64,000 nucleotides of DNA from Siderastrea siderea (GCA_964030785.1 OZ034977.1:26625652-26689651); one strand, 5' to 3'. Positions 56,989 to 64,000 are shown, numbered from the stretch's first letter. Program-made: numbers and translations. The notes: generated by a model not told the origin, from the sequence alone.

Positions 56989-57897
56989 TTAAAAGAGACC
57001 TAGACGTCCACAGCGGATGGTCTCTAGACCTTTCTGCCAGTTGTCAACACTGTCACTGTACTTAGGGGGTGGTGGAGCTGGGGCTACCATCATTTCTTGA
57101 CGGTTCTTGAGATCTTGAATTTCTCGTAACAATTGTTTCTCATACTCTGTCAGGGGCCGATCCTCTTTGCTTTGGACTGGTGGGCCAGGGATGTCATAGC
57201 CCCTCTTGGGATATCCTTGAGCATCACGGGTGGCTAAAGGCGATTCAGCTTGTTGGTCGGCTTTTTTGGGAGGGCTGTCATGAAACCACGTCCAGTACTT
57301 GGGACCCAAGGGTTGATCGGCCCACCGGAAGAAGCCACACGTTTTCTTGGAACAAGTCAGAAACAAGCGATCGGGGTTCTGGGTCGAATGACTCTGTTGA
57401 AGCGTGGCGGGTTCACGGCAAAAGCATTGCAAACAACACCACATGTCCAACACTTCTACATGAGGTTGACTATACACGGCTTTCATATACTCCAAGGCTT
57501 GATCTTGTCCACAAAACAGCAAACACGGTTGCATGGGACATTTCACATACTTCCATCCCTTTTGAGATTCTCGGGCCTCCAAACGCACATCATGGCAAGG
57601 GCATACCATATAGTCCATCGAACTAGCTAGGGCTCTTTCACTGTTGGCTTTCGCTTGAGCATAGTCCTCCGCATTGTCATACACGGTCGTCAGAGTGAAT
57701 TGAGGTGATGGGGGTGGTGTAGATTGCTCCACCATGTCATTCAATTCTTTCATCATATCTTCCACGGCAGCTCGGGTGTCTTCCACCACTTCGCACACCA
57801 CAGGATCACAGTCCACGGGCGTCATATGTTGAATGGTCTTCTTCTTCTTCTTCCCCGCAGGGTGTAGGCTTGGCTTTCTCTTCCGATCGACAGACAT
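56989..57897 (-). CDS. GRF zinc-finger protein
   Basis: 302 aa from the ATG at 57897; the longer frame starts with TTG. After a Lys-rich N-terminus come two Cys-rich modules: CPCHDVRLEARES...KCPMQPCLLFCG (about 95-128) and CLQCFCREPATL...DRLFLTCSKKTCGFFRWAD (about 155-195). The second is a good GRF-type zinc finger (C-x-C, RxFxxC, C-x-FFxWAD), a fold that binds single-stranded nucleic acid in TOP3A, APE2 and NEIL3. The C-terminus has a coiled coil (YEKQLLREIQDLKNRQEMM) and a proline stretch. A role in genome replication or processing is inferred. A TATAAAAAGG box lies about 35 bp upstream (57934). Confidence 0.8.
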   Translation of the reverse strand: MSVDRKRKPSLHPAGKKKKKTIQHMTPVDCDPVVCEVVEDTRAAVEDMMKELNDMVEQSTPPPSPQFTLTTVYDNAEDYAQAKANSERALASSMDYMVCPCHDVRLEARESQKGWKYVKCPMQPCLLFCGQDQALEYMKAVYSQPHVEVLDMWCCLQCFCREPATLQQSHSTQNPDRLFLTCSKKTCGFFRWADQPLGPKYWTWFHDSPPKKADQQAESPLATRDAQGYPKRGYDIPGPPVQSKEDRPLTEYEKQLLREIQDLKNRQEMMVAPAPPPPKYSDSVDNWQKGLETIRCGRLGLF

Positions 57898-58112
57898 CGT
57901 GCTCAAAGATTTTCATCCCTACCGTCCCATGCCTTTTTATACGTTGGGCCCTTGACTGTCATTGGTCAGCTTATTCAATCCATATAAGGACTTCTCGTGT
58001 TCCCATTGGTCAGCTTTCCCCTATCCAAATAAGGACCTCTTGTCTTCCCATTGGTCAACTGTCCCTATTTAAGACGGTCCCTTGGTCCCTGAGTTATCAC
58101 TTCTCAAAAGCA
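57898..58112. promoter_or_regulatory. divergent promoter with repeated CCAAT and CArG boxes
   Basis: Three direct repeats of about 45 bp each begin with ATTGGTCA (57961, 58005, 58050; inverted CCAAT box). They carry CCATATAAGG (57980-57989) and CCAAATAAGG (58025-58034), both exact CArG boxes; the third carries CCTATTTAAG (58063), which can act as TATA box for the plus gene at 58113. On the minus side TATAAAAAGG (57934) serves the GRF gene. CArG boxes bind serum response factor in animals; use here is inference. Confidence 0.65.
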
Positions 58113-58808
58113 ATGCCCCCAGACATCAACATGATCGGAGAACAAGATCTCGGTGCCTTGGAACTGCAAGTGGGTCATGGCCATGTGGTGTACAAAGGGG
58201 GAGCCAAAGGTACTGACGAATTGGTCGAAGAACATGCCAAACACTTTGGGATGCAACTAGAAGTCCTCGTCCCCCCGAACCATCCTCGAGCCACTTTCAT
58301 CACCCCTTCTACGGTGGAAGTCCTGATGCTGGCCAACCCACATCTTCACCAGGCGGCTGAGAAACTAGGCAAAAAAATGCCCAGTCATTTTTACACCCTG
58401 CAATTGCTGCAACGCAATTATCAAATTGCCAAAAGAGCCCATACGATCTATGCCTTTGGCATCTTGGAACCGGATCATAAACGCGTGAAAGGAGGCACTG
58501 GTTGGACTGTGCAATTGGCTATGGATCAAGGCAAACCCGTCTACCTGTTTGACATACCCAGTCAATCATGGTACCGCTCGGACCATTACTACCAAGTCAA
58601 TGAGAATGCCACCACCCTGGTCACTGGCAGTCAATTTGTCCCTTGGGGACCCAAAAAGCCCACCCTTCATCAAAGCAGTGCTATTGTGGGATCCCGGGAT
58701 GTGGACGAGAAAACCCGAGCAGAAATTCAAGCCTTGTTCAACCGCACGTTCTGTTTATCCGAGAACATTGATCAATTACGTATGGAACTGGAAGACTTTC
58801 ATTTGTAA
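58113..58808 (+). CDS. SLOG/DUF2493-like nucleotide-binding protein, apparently circularly permuted
   Basis: 231 aa. ATG at 58113, just after the CArG/TATA promoter. VVYKGGAKGTD (25-35) matches the phosphate-binding GGA-x-G-x-D loop of the DUF2493/YspA branch of the SLOG superfamily. It is followed by ELVEEHAKHFGM, QRNYQIAKRAHTIYAFG (about 95-112) and KGGTGWTVQLAMDQGKPVYLFD's opening KGGTG loop (126 onward). The strand-helix unit AIVGSRDVDEKTR, normally at the N-terminus of this fold, lies at the C-terminus (190-202). SLOG proteins bind or cleave nucleotides and NAD-derived signals. The role in the element is unknown; sensing or blocking a host nucleotide signal is a hypothesis. Confidence 0.7.
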   Translation: MPPDINMIGEQDLGALELQVGHGHVVYKGGAKGTDELVEEHAKHFGMQLEVLVPPNHPRATFITPSTVEVLMLANPHLHQAAEKLGKKMPSHFYTLQLLQRNYQIAKRAHTIYAFGILEPDHKRVKGGTGWTVQLAMDQGKPVYLFDIPSQSWYRSDHYYQVNENATTLVTGSQFVPWGPKKPTLHQSSAIVGSRDVDEKTRAEIQALFNRTFCLSENIDQLRMELEDFHL

Positions 58809-59069
58809 GTGTACATAGCCTTTTTTAATTTCTTAGTTTTTATTTTTTCAATATTTTTTAGTTTTTATTTTTTCCCATTGTACATAGCTTTCTTTTTATT
58901 TTTTATTTTTCAAAACTGTAGATAGCTTTTTTTCCAATTGTACATAGGAGCGCCCCACCCGCGTGGCAAAGAACACAGACAACCCTTTGTAAAAAACATC
59001 AACTCTTTAATTAAAAAATAAAAACTTTACTTACAAAAATGGTATGGTTCTTGACTCACATAAAAAAAA
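58809..59069. other. AT-rich 3' region with TGTACATAG repeats
   Basis: TGTACATAG occurs at 58810, 58879 and 58939 (variant TGTAGATAG at 58917), each followed or preceded by T-rich tracts. It separates the convergent SLOG-like gene and the minus-strand acidic-tail gene. Possibly 3' UTR or terminator sequence; no gene. Confidence 0.5.
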
Positions 59070-59633
59070 TCAACAAATGTCTCTGTCTCTATAATATTCG
59101 TCCGTTTGTCTATATTGTTCATAACTCCTTGCCCCAGCATCCTCCTCCTCCTCCTCCTCCTCCTCGCTGGACTCCTCCTCTCTCTTCTTCTCTACTTCCT
59201 TGAAAAAATACACTACGGTCTCCCACTCGGGCACTCTACGGATTGTTGGCAAATGCTCTGCTAAGTAGCGGTCCAGTTCCTGGAAGTGCTCCCTCGTGAT
59301 GGGCCAATAGAACTCATCCATCGTAAATACCACCCACTGACAAATCCAAGGGATGATCCGCTTGACCAAGGTCTTTTTCAACATTTTGTACGTCACTGGG
59401 TGCAATTGGTGCCCATTCTCCGTCTCTACGAAACACAGGATAAACATCCGGATAAACGCAGCCACGCGCTGTTTGTTCAGGGGGCGCCACGCTTCCTCCC
59501 TCCTGGCGTACATTGCCCTCGTGTGGCGTTCCACTGGCGTCTGCTCTTGACCCACTCTCCTCCGCAAATGGTCGTCTCCACTCACATTCGTTTCACTGGC
59601 TAGACAGCCCAAGGGTTTTCTTGTTTTCACCAT
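59070..59633 (-). CDS. hypothetical protein with Glu-rich tail (187 aa)
   Basis: The first ATG downstream of the promoter TATATAA (59711-59717, minus) is at 59633, giving 187 aa; the longer frame starts with TTG upstream and is unlikely. The central part is helical and aromatic (VAAFIRMFILCFVETENG, RIIPWICQWVVFTMDEFYW), followed by ELDRYLAEHLPTIRR and a poly-Glu tract (GAG repeat, 59140-59170) and a Tyr/Arg-rich C-terminus. No family is recognised. It is controlled by a promoter copy shared with the 44692 gene, suggesting an early or regulatory class. Confidence 0.55.
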   Translation of the reverse strand: MVKTRKPLGCLASETNVSGDDHLRRRVGQEQTPVERHTRAMYARREEAWRPLNKQRVAAFIRMFILCFVETENGHQLHPVTYKMLKKTLVKRIIPWICQWVVFTMDEFYWPITREHFQELDRYLAEHLPTIRRVPEWETVVYFFKEVEKKREEESSEEEEEEEEDAGARSYEQYRQTDEYYRDRDIC

Positions 59634-59887
59634 TTTCAGTTGACACCACAAACATAAGTCACACAGACCGAACTCAAAGCTAGGAATGGCGTCCTGTGGC
59701 CTCCCTTGACTTATATACCCCGATCCGCGCAATGCACCATGGTCTATCTAAGGAGGGGGGAGGGGGGTCCCCCCACCTCTTCCCCTCCCAAAGCATGATG
59801 GGTCTTTCTCTCATTGGTCCCTTCCCTCCCACGTGACCCTTTTGTTTCTCTATAAAAAACCACTGTCCCATTCCATCTTTCACACTC
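59634..59887. promoter_or_regulatory. divergent promoter, inverted copy of the 44454-44691 module
   Basis: Minus-strand TATATAA at 59711-59717 drives the 187-aa gene. Plus-strand TATAAAAA at 59851-59858 drives the RING cassette (ATG 59888). Shared with the other module, in the same relative order: CCATGGTGCAT (59732-59742, minus), the palindrome GGGGGGTCCCCCC (59762-59774), the CCAAT box (59813) and CACGTG (59830-59835). Confidence 0.7.
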
Positions 59888-60085
59888 ATGGATGATCCAG
59901 TCCTCAGTCCAGAAGCCCAACAAGTGATTGATCGTCTACGAGCCTTGTTGTCTCACCTCGAAAAAGATTTGGAAGAGATCCGCTTCAAAGCTTCTTATTT
60001 TGAACTGCTTCGTCTTCATAGTCAAAAACATCTCAGTCGGAACGAATTGTGTTTATTAACCTTAAAAAACTTCTACCAGTGGTGA
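59888..60085 (+). CDS. small helical accessory protein 1 (65 aa)
   Basis: First ORF of a three-gene plus-strand cassette. Helical: SPEAQQVIDRLRALLSHLEK, ELLRLHSQKHLSRNELCLL. The next ATG follows its TGA directly (TGAATG). It resembles ORF 2 in layout: SPEA-xQ-xIxRL near the start and a FxELxRL helix with an ELxLL/EFQLL ending. The pair therefore looks like a tandem duplication. Function unknown. Confidence 0.55.
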   Translation: MDDPVLSPEAQQVIDRLRALLSHLEKDLEEIRFKASYFELLRLHSQKHLSRNELCLLTLKNFYQW

Positions 60086-60313
60086 ATGGGTGACAAAGCC
60101 AAAGCCGACAAGATCAGTCCTGACAAGATCAGTCCTGAAGCCGTGCAAATCATACAACGTTTGGGAGAGATCCGAAAACAAATCCTTGACCTGGTCCAAC
60201 CTTTACGTTACCAACTCACTTTTCACGAACTGACCCGACTCCGAAAAGAAGGGATCATCACCCCCACCGAGTTTCAACTCTTGATCAATCCACTCTTTGA
60301 TCCTTTCGCCTGA
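60086..60313 (+). CDS. small helical accessory protein 2 (75 aa)
   Basis: Second ORF of the cassette, with a duplicated ISPDK N-terminus, then ISPEAVQIIQRLGEIRKQIL and FHELTRLRKEGIITPTEFQLL. It is a paralogue in layout of the preceding ORF. Its stop overlaps the start of the RING gene (TGATG), so translation by reinitiation is likely. Function unknown. Confidence 0.55.
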   Translation: MGDKAKADKISPDKISPEAVQIIQRLGEIRKQILDLVQPLRYQLTFHELTRLRKEGIITPTEFQLLINPLFDPFA

Positions 60314-60702
60314 TGGCTCAACCCGACCCATGTGTGATCTGTTTGACACCTCTCGCCAATTATACCACGTTGAGGTGTTGTGGTCAACCTTGTCATGTCG
60401 CCTGTGCCAACCAACAGAACCGCCAGACCCACCTATGCCCTAACTGCCACGTTCCTCTTACCGTCCTTGAAGTCCTCCATGAAGAATGGAAAGAAGACCC
60501 GGAGTTTGTCCAGCATGTCAAGGACGATTGGAAAAACAATCCTATATGGTATGGCATTTGCTATGACAACGAGCACGGCCTGGAAGGATTCTGGGGAGAA
60601 CTCCGAGATCCCTATGAGGGGAACCGCAAAACCCTCTACTTTCTGGGTCGCACAAAAAGCCTAGCCATTGGACGCATGAAAACCTGTATCAGCTTCTCGT
60701 AA
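60313..60702 (+). CDS. RING-finger protein (putative E3 ubiquitin ligase)
   Basis: 129 aa. The N-terminal 45 residues form a RING-type cross-brace: CVIC (7-10), RCCGQPCHVAC in the middle and CPNC (42-45). The C-terminal part is acidic and aromatic (LEVLHEEWKEDPEF, WKNNPIWYGICYDNEHG) and is not recognised. Virus-encoded RING proteins often redirect host ubiquitination; a specific target cannot be inferred. Third gene of the TATA-driven cassette; AATAAA follows at about 60764. Confidence 0.7.
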   Translation: MAQPDPCVICLTPLANYTTLRCCGQPCHVACANQQNRQTHLCPNCHVPLTVLEVLHEEWKEDPEFVQHVKDDWKNNPIWYGICYDNEHGLEGFWGELRDPYEGNRKTLYFLGRTKSLAIGRMKTCISFS

Positions 60703-60820
60703 AAAGGACACCCCCCATGTTTGGACTCGTTTTTTTTTCTACTTGTTGTCAATACGAAGGATCAATAAAAGATGTTCCATGACACTTTGTTGTTGTGATC
60801 TTTATTCATTCTCTACATAA

Positions 60821-61873
60821 TCATGTTCGTTGACTTTTTCTGGAGAGTTCAAGGGTAATGATGGTTCTCCCTTGTTTGAAAGGAGCCGGTTGTCCATTGG
60901 CTGTTTGAATATCCATGGCAATGCTGTCAAAGATGGTTTTGCCAAGAGGAAAATACATCCGTTGCGTGGTATCAAATTGATGATCGGTATTGCCGGCATC
61001 CAAGGTACGTAAAAATCTTTTTTCTTGATTTCCCACAATGCTCTGGGACACCAGATCCGTGTAAATCATCAATTGTTGTTGCCCTTGTTGCGGTTTGACC
61101 GTTTGCGTACTGGGAAATACTTGTCGACTAAGATTCGGACCCAAGAACAAATAATAATTGAAATCGGGGTGGGTGAAGCTGACGAAGACAATGCCATGCG
61201 GTGGATATTTGTTGACAGGGCCGATGGTTGTTTCCCATTTGTGTCGATCGTCGTAATCCACAATATTTTTCACTAAATAATTTTTTTCTTGGACCACGCG
61301 TTCACTTGGTGTACCATCTTTCACCAGTCCCATAAGTCCGGCGAATTTCCATTCCATTTCAAATTGCATGTTGGCTGGTATGAGTACATACAACGAATCT
61401 AATTCGGGGGCGATGCTTGTATTGGTGATTTTCACGTAGGGTTGAGCCAGGTTAAGAGCCGCGAGTTGTTGGCGTTTCGCTTGATCGTCCACCTCCATTT
61501 TCGTTATATCCATCATGACGTCCATGTGTTGTTTTTCGATTTCGTAGGCGATGGCAATCCATGCTTCTTTCAAATTGGAGTAATACCCTGGGGGTAAATG
61601 GATTTGTTTGGTGACTTGAATAGGAGCCGTTCCATCCGCACGTTTTGGCATGTATCTAACATCTGTTTTCATCCAATGTTTTTGACTATCTTCTTGCGTC
61701 CAATTCTGTTTGGTTTGATCTCCCCATTGTTGATTAAACCCCGGGTGTGAGATATGAACCAAAGCCGCTTCCCAATCATCTTCTACCAAATAATAGGAAC
61801 GAGGAAGTCGAGCCGTAAATTTTTGTCCATTGCCTTGTGCTTGATCACTGATAAGGGTAATGTAAAAACTCAT
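60821..61873 (-). CDS. penton-like minor capsid protein, paralogue C (diverged)
   Basis: 350 aa. N-terminus MSFYITLISDQAQGNGQKF, then ARLPRSYYLVEDDWEAALVHISHP, is the same family signature as in 53155-55261. The C-terminal half keeps QLMIYTDLVSQSIVGNQEKR and a final GRTIITLEL strand but has diverged strongly elsewhere. It lies at the opposite end of the element, 39 bp from the right TIR, away from the structural block. A TATAAAAGGG box (61905) lies between it and the TIR. Assignment as a capsid protein is by paralogy. Confidence 0.72.
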   Translation of the reverse strand: MSFYITLISDQAQGNGQKFTARLPRSYYLVEDDWEAALVHISHPGFNQQWGDQTKQNWTQEDSQKHWMKTDVRYMPKRADGTAPIQVTKQIHLPPGYYSNLKEAWIAIAYEIEKQHMDVMMDITKMEVDDQAKRQQLAALNLAQPYVKITNTSIAPELDSLYVLIPANMQFEMEWKFAGLMGLVKDGTPSERVVQEKNYLVKNIVDYDDRHKWETTIGPVNKYPPHGIVFVSFTHPDFNYYLFLGPNLSRQVFPSTQTVKPQQGQQQLMIYTDLVSQSIVGNQEKRFLRTLDAGNTDHQFDTTQRMYFPLGKTIFDSIAMDIQTANGQPAPFKQGRTIITLELSRKSQRT

Positions 61874-61912
61874 CGTGATTACTCCCTAACCCCGGGTTTA
61901 CCCTTTTATACC

Positions 61913-62182
61913 TACCCCCGCCGCACAAATTGGACTTTGGACTTTGAGCCCGCGTTTCTCAGCGGTTTTACTTCACCTTGAGCCCACGATCCATTTTTCC
62001 TACTCGTCAGCGGTTTCCCATTCAAAAACACGTGACTTCCGGTTGCATGAGCCCGCGATCCCTTTTTCCCTCACTGGTCAGCGGTTTCCCATCATAAAAA
62101 CACGTGACTTCCGGTTCCGGTCATGACGTCATCCTAACATCAAAACGAGGCCTAGGGATCCATATAGACAACCTTTACTACT
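61913..62182 (-). repeat. right terminal inverted repeat, 270 bp
   Basis: Complement of 39879-40148 with three visible mismatches. It contains the same 72-bp sub-repeats and ends in CT. Confidence 0.96.
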
Positions 62183-62188
62183 AATATG
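62183..62188. repeat. target-site duplication, right (AATATG)
   Basis: Identical to 39873-39878 and immediately after the right terminal inverted repeat. Confidence 0.93.
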
Positions 62189-62262
62189 GGATGCAGCGCT
62201 ACCTGGGGTCTGTGACGTCACCCAAGATGGCGCCCATCCTGGCCCCTATCAACTTAAGAAGT

Positions 62263-62419
62263 CTTACATTCCAAGGATGTATCGCTGTCTATCAAATAAG
62301 CAAACAACTGCTCAATTCACAAAATAATGAAACTGTTAAATAAGTGGTTACCAACCGTCTGTCACCCTTACCGGTGACAGACGATTGAAGCGACCGTAGT
62401 CGAACCCAATCCTCCCCGA
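62263..62419 (-). pseudogene. truncated duplicate of a carboxypeptidase exon and intron
   Basis: This block is homologous to 39268-39430. It holds the 3' end of the propeptide exon on the minus strand (about 14 codons, ending FDYGRFNRLSP at 62372, then a GTAAGG donor) plus the start of the next intron (TTCACAAAATAATGAAA block). Upstream exon sequence stops at about 62419 in an A-run. It is a broken paralogue, 23 kb from the intact exon and on the other side of the Polinton. Confidence 0.8.
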
Positions 62420-63760
62420 AAAAACCTGCATTGTTACTCAAAAATGGTTTGATCACCTCCTACTTATGACGTCATATCTCGAAACCATAGTAACTGTTTC
62501 CCACCATACTTGTGTCAAAATGTGTCTAAGGGAAATACGTACAGCTAATGAAAACGGCAGGTGCTGATGAAAAATCATCTTGGAAAAATTCGTGACAAAC
62601 CTTATGGGGGGGGTGTCATCACCCACCCCCCACCCTTTTTTACGTTCAAGGGTTAACTAGTAAATACAAACTGTATGTATGCCCCCATGAAAGATATACC
62701 TATATGCTGAAATAATGTGTACAATTCGTAACTCATTACATCAAACAAAGGAAGTTAACTACTTCAGCGTAAATGATTGATTAATTCGTAATTTCTGATT
62801 GGATATCTTCTTTCCGATACTTCGATTTCTCCATAAACTTTACCCTTGCGGGCAGTTAAAAGATAAAGCCACTTTATTTATACACGATTGTGTTTATAGC
62901 TACAAGCTTGTGCGGCCGTCTAACTGAGACAAATATATTCAAAAACTAAAACGTATTTTTAAGAATCCCAACTGACAGGAGGCTAGACTGCGAGCAGTCC
63001 TATTTTCCTCAGATCCTACGCGCGAGTGGAAATGAATAAATTAAGCAAAATACCGGTAAAAGAGTGGAGGGATTGCCGCTCGCACGCCTCAATCTTCTTG
63101 CCAGCTTCTCGTCAGAATTAGAGGAAGAACGAGACTGCTTGCTGTCTAACAGGAAGCAGGCCAGTTGGCTATTTACGTAGTGAGGGTGAGTTGAAATATT
63201 GACTACCAAAGACAAATCCACCTAAGAGTATGAAGGAGTATCTGAACCCGGGACCTCCGGATTAGAAATCCAGGGCCCTAACTACTAGGCCCTAACCACT
63301 AGCATACATACGTAAACTTTATTTCAACACGAATTTCAGAGTAGCCAGAAAGGCAAATATCTCCGTGTAACAAAAGAAGTGGAAAAAGAAGCTTATTTAC
63401 ATTACAAATATCTAAAATAATTATCTAAAATTTTATTAAATACATAGGATAATTGGCAAGGTGTAAACATTTATGAATAGTAGTTAACATACTTGGTATG
63501 ATTCTTTGTGTTCTATTTGTCATATAAATTACTAACCCTTTCATTCCGAGGGTGCTTTCCATTAAGCCAAATATTTCGGAAATTTTGGTCGGAAGTCAAA
63601 TGGAAAGGTCCGTTTCGGTTTGGTCAGACCGGAATATTTGGGACCACCTCTGGAGGTGGTCCACTTTGACCGGTCGGATCGGTCGGACCGAAATTTACCG
63701 TTCCATTTACCGAATTTGTTGTTCCCAGTAGCGCTCTTCCTTCTCTTGCTTGATACATCC
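62420..63760. other. host intergenic DNA
   Basis: No gene is recognised. A tRNA-like fragment (minus, about 63237-63300, GGTTCAGAT near the B-box place) and a LINE-like 3' tail (from 63310, CTTTATTTCAACACG) are visible. An inverted repeat GGACCACCTC...GAGGTGGTCC lies at 63641-63662 within a larger palindromic, GGTCCG-rich stretch. Confidence 0.4.
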
Positions 63761-63866
63761 ATGATGGCGACAGTGCAGACTTATCTGTGCAGAGATTGTA
63801 ATTATACAACGACTGACCTAACAGAATTATTAATGCATTCCTGTTGTGCGTCGATAACTATCCCCG
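63761..63866 (+). CDS. candidate first exon of a small zinc-finger gene
   Basis: The ATG at 63761 opens MMATVQTYLCRDCNYTTTDL followed by TELLMHSCC. This resembles a C2H2-type finger with C-x2-C and a trailing His. The frame meets a good donor (CCCCG/GTACGT at 63866). The gene would continue beyond the window. A single short exon is weak evidence. Confidence 0.35.
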
Positions 63867-64000
63867 GTACGTGTCTAAAGCATGTTGACAATTTTTGCTG
63901 CTTCGAGGTATAAATTCTTTGAACATTGCTTACATTCATTTTCCCACGTTTTGTTTTCGAAATGTAATAGATCGCTTCGATCGGAAAATGTCGTTCCATT

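Larger units (their letters stand above)
39879..62182 (-). mobile_element. complete Polinton/Maverick (adintovirus-like) element, 22,304 bp
   Basis: The element starts with AG and ends with CT, has 270-bp terminal inverted repeats, and is flanked by the 6-bp direct repeat AATATG (39873-39878 and 62183-62188). All three are Polinton hallmarks. It encodes every core Polinton function: PolB, retrovirus-like integrase, FtsK/HerA ATPase, adenain-type protease, major capsid and penton-like proteins. No core gene has a frameshift or stop, although the integrase carries an internal duplication. Base composition is visibly more GC-rich than the surrounding host DNA. Whether it makes particles cannot be told from sequence. 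The adintovirus label follows the capsid-gene content; Polinton is the transposon name for the same group. Confidence 0.97.

Noticed and set aside
63237..63300. Possible tRNA-Arg (TCT) on the minus strand
   Set aside because: The anticodon arm is good but the T arm (GGTTCAGATACTCC) and acceptor stem do not close; likely a SINE or tRNA relic.
1..64000. CRISPR arrays or bacterial operons
   Set aside because: No spaced direct repeats of CRISPR type were seen. Introns, Pol II style promoters and animal gene families show this is eukaryotic DNA.

Overview
The window looks like nuclear DNA of an anthozoan cnidarian, most likely a stony coral. The evidence is AT-rich, intron-rich host DNA with animal-type genes (MS4A/CD20-like, PAN-EGF-LamG, M14 carboxypeptidase), many short TTAA-flanked transposons, a tRNA-derived SINE and CR1/L2-type LINE remnants. 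All calls come from reading the sequence; no database search was run.

Layout. 1-7874: a four-exon MS4A/CD20-like membrane protein gene (+) whose first intron carries a SINE and a 2.3-kb TTAA-flanked element. 7875-17994: intergenic DNA with degenerate LINE pieces and microsatellites. 17995-30633: a complete seven-exon gene (+) for a secreted PAN-EGF-LamG-LamG protein; one intron holds a second, inverted copy of the 2.3-kb element with a smaller transposon nested in it. 31412-39610: eight exons (-) of a secreted M14A metallocarboxypeptidase with all catalytic residues; its signal-peptide exon was not found. 62183-64000: host DNA again, with a broken paralogous carboxypeptidase exon and a possible first exon of a small zinc-finger gene.

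39879-62182 is the centrepiece: a complete 22.3-kb Polinton/Maverick (adintovirus-like) element. It has 270-bp terminal inverted repeats (three mismatches), AG...CT ends and a 6-bp target duplication AATATG. It encodes the full core set: protein-primed DNA polymerase B, DDE integrase with chromodomain, packaging ATPase, adenovirus-type maturation protease, double jelly-roll major capsid protein, and three paralogous penton-like minor capsid proteins. Beside these lie a PLA2-like protein, several small basic adenovirus pX/pVI-like peptides sharing an RGG motif, a Gly/Arg-rich protein and a GRF zinc-finger protein. Most capsid-side genes lie head to tail on the minus strand, each with its own TATAAAA-like box. 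Plus-strand accessory cassettes (an interrupted acidic ORF, a repeat/acidic regulator, a three-ORF RING cassette, a SLOG-like protein) are driven from three divergent promoters, two of which are inverted copies of one another.

Most unusual points: a perfect in-frame 213-bp duplication inside the integrase, a tRNA-like gene between ATPase and protease, an apparently circularly permuted SLOG protein together with a two-helix SLATT-like membrane protein, and insertion of the element immediately upstream of the carboxypeptidase with a duplicated exon fragment on the other side.
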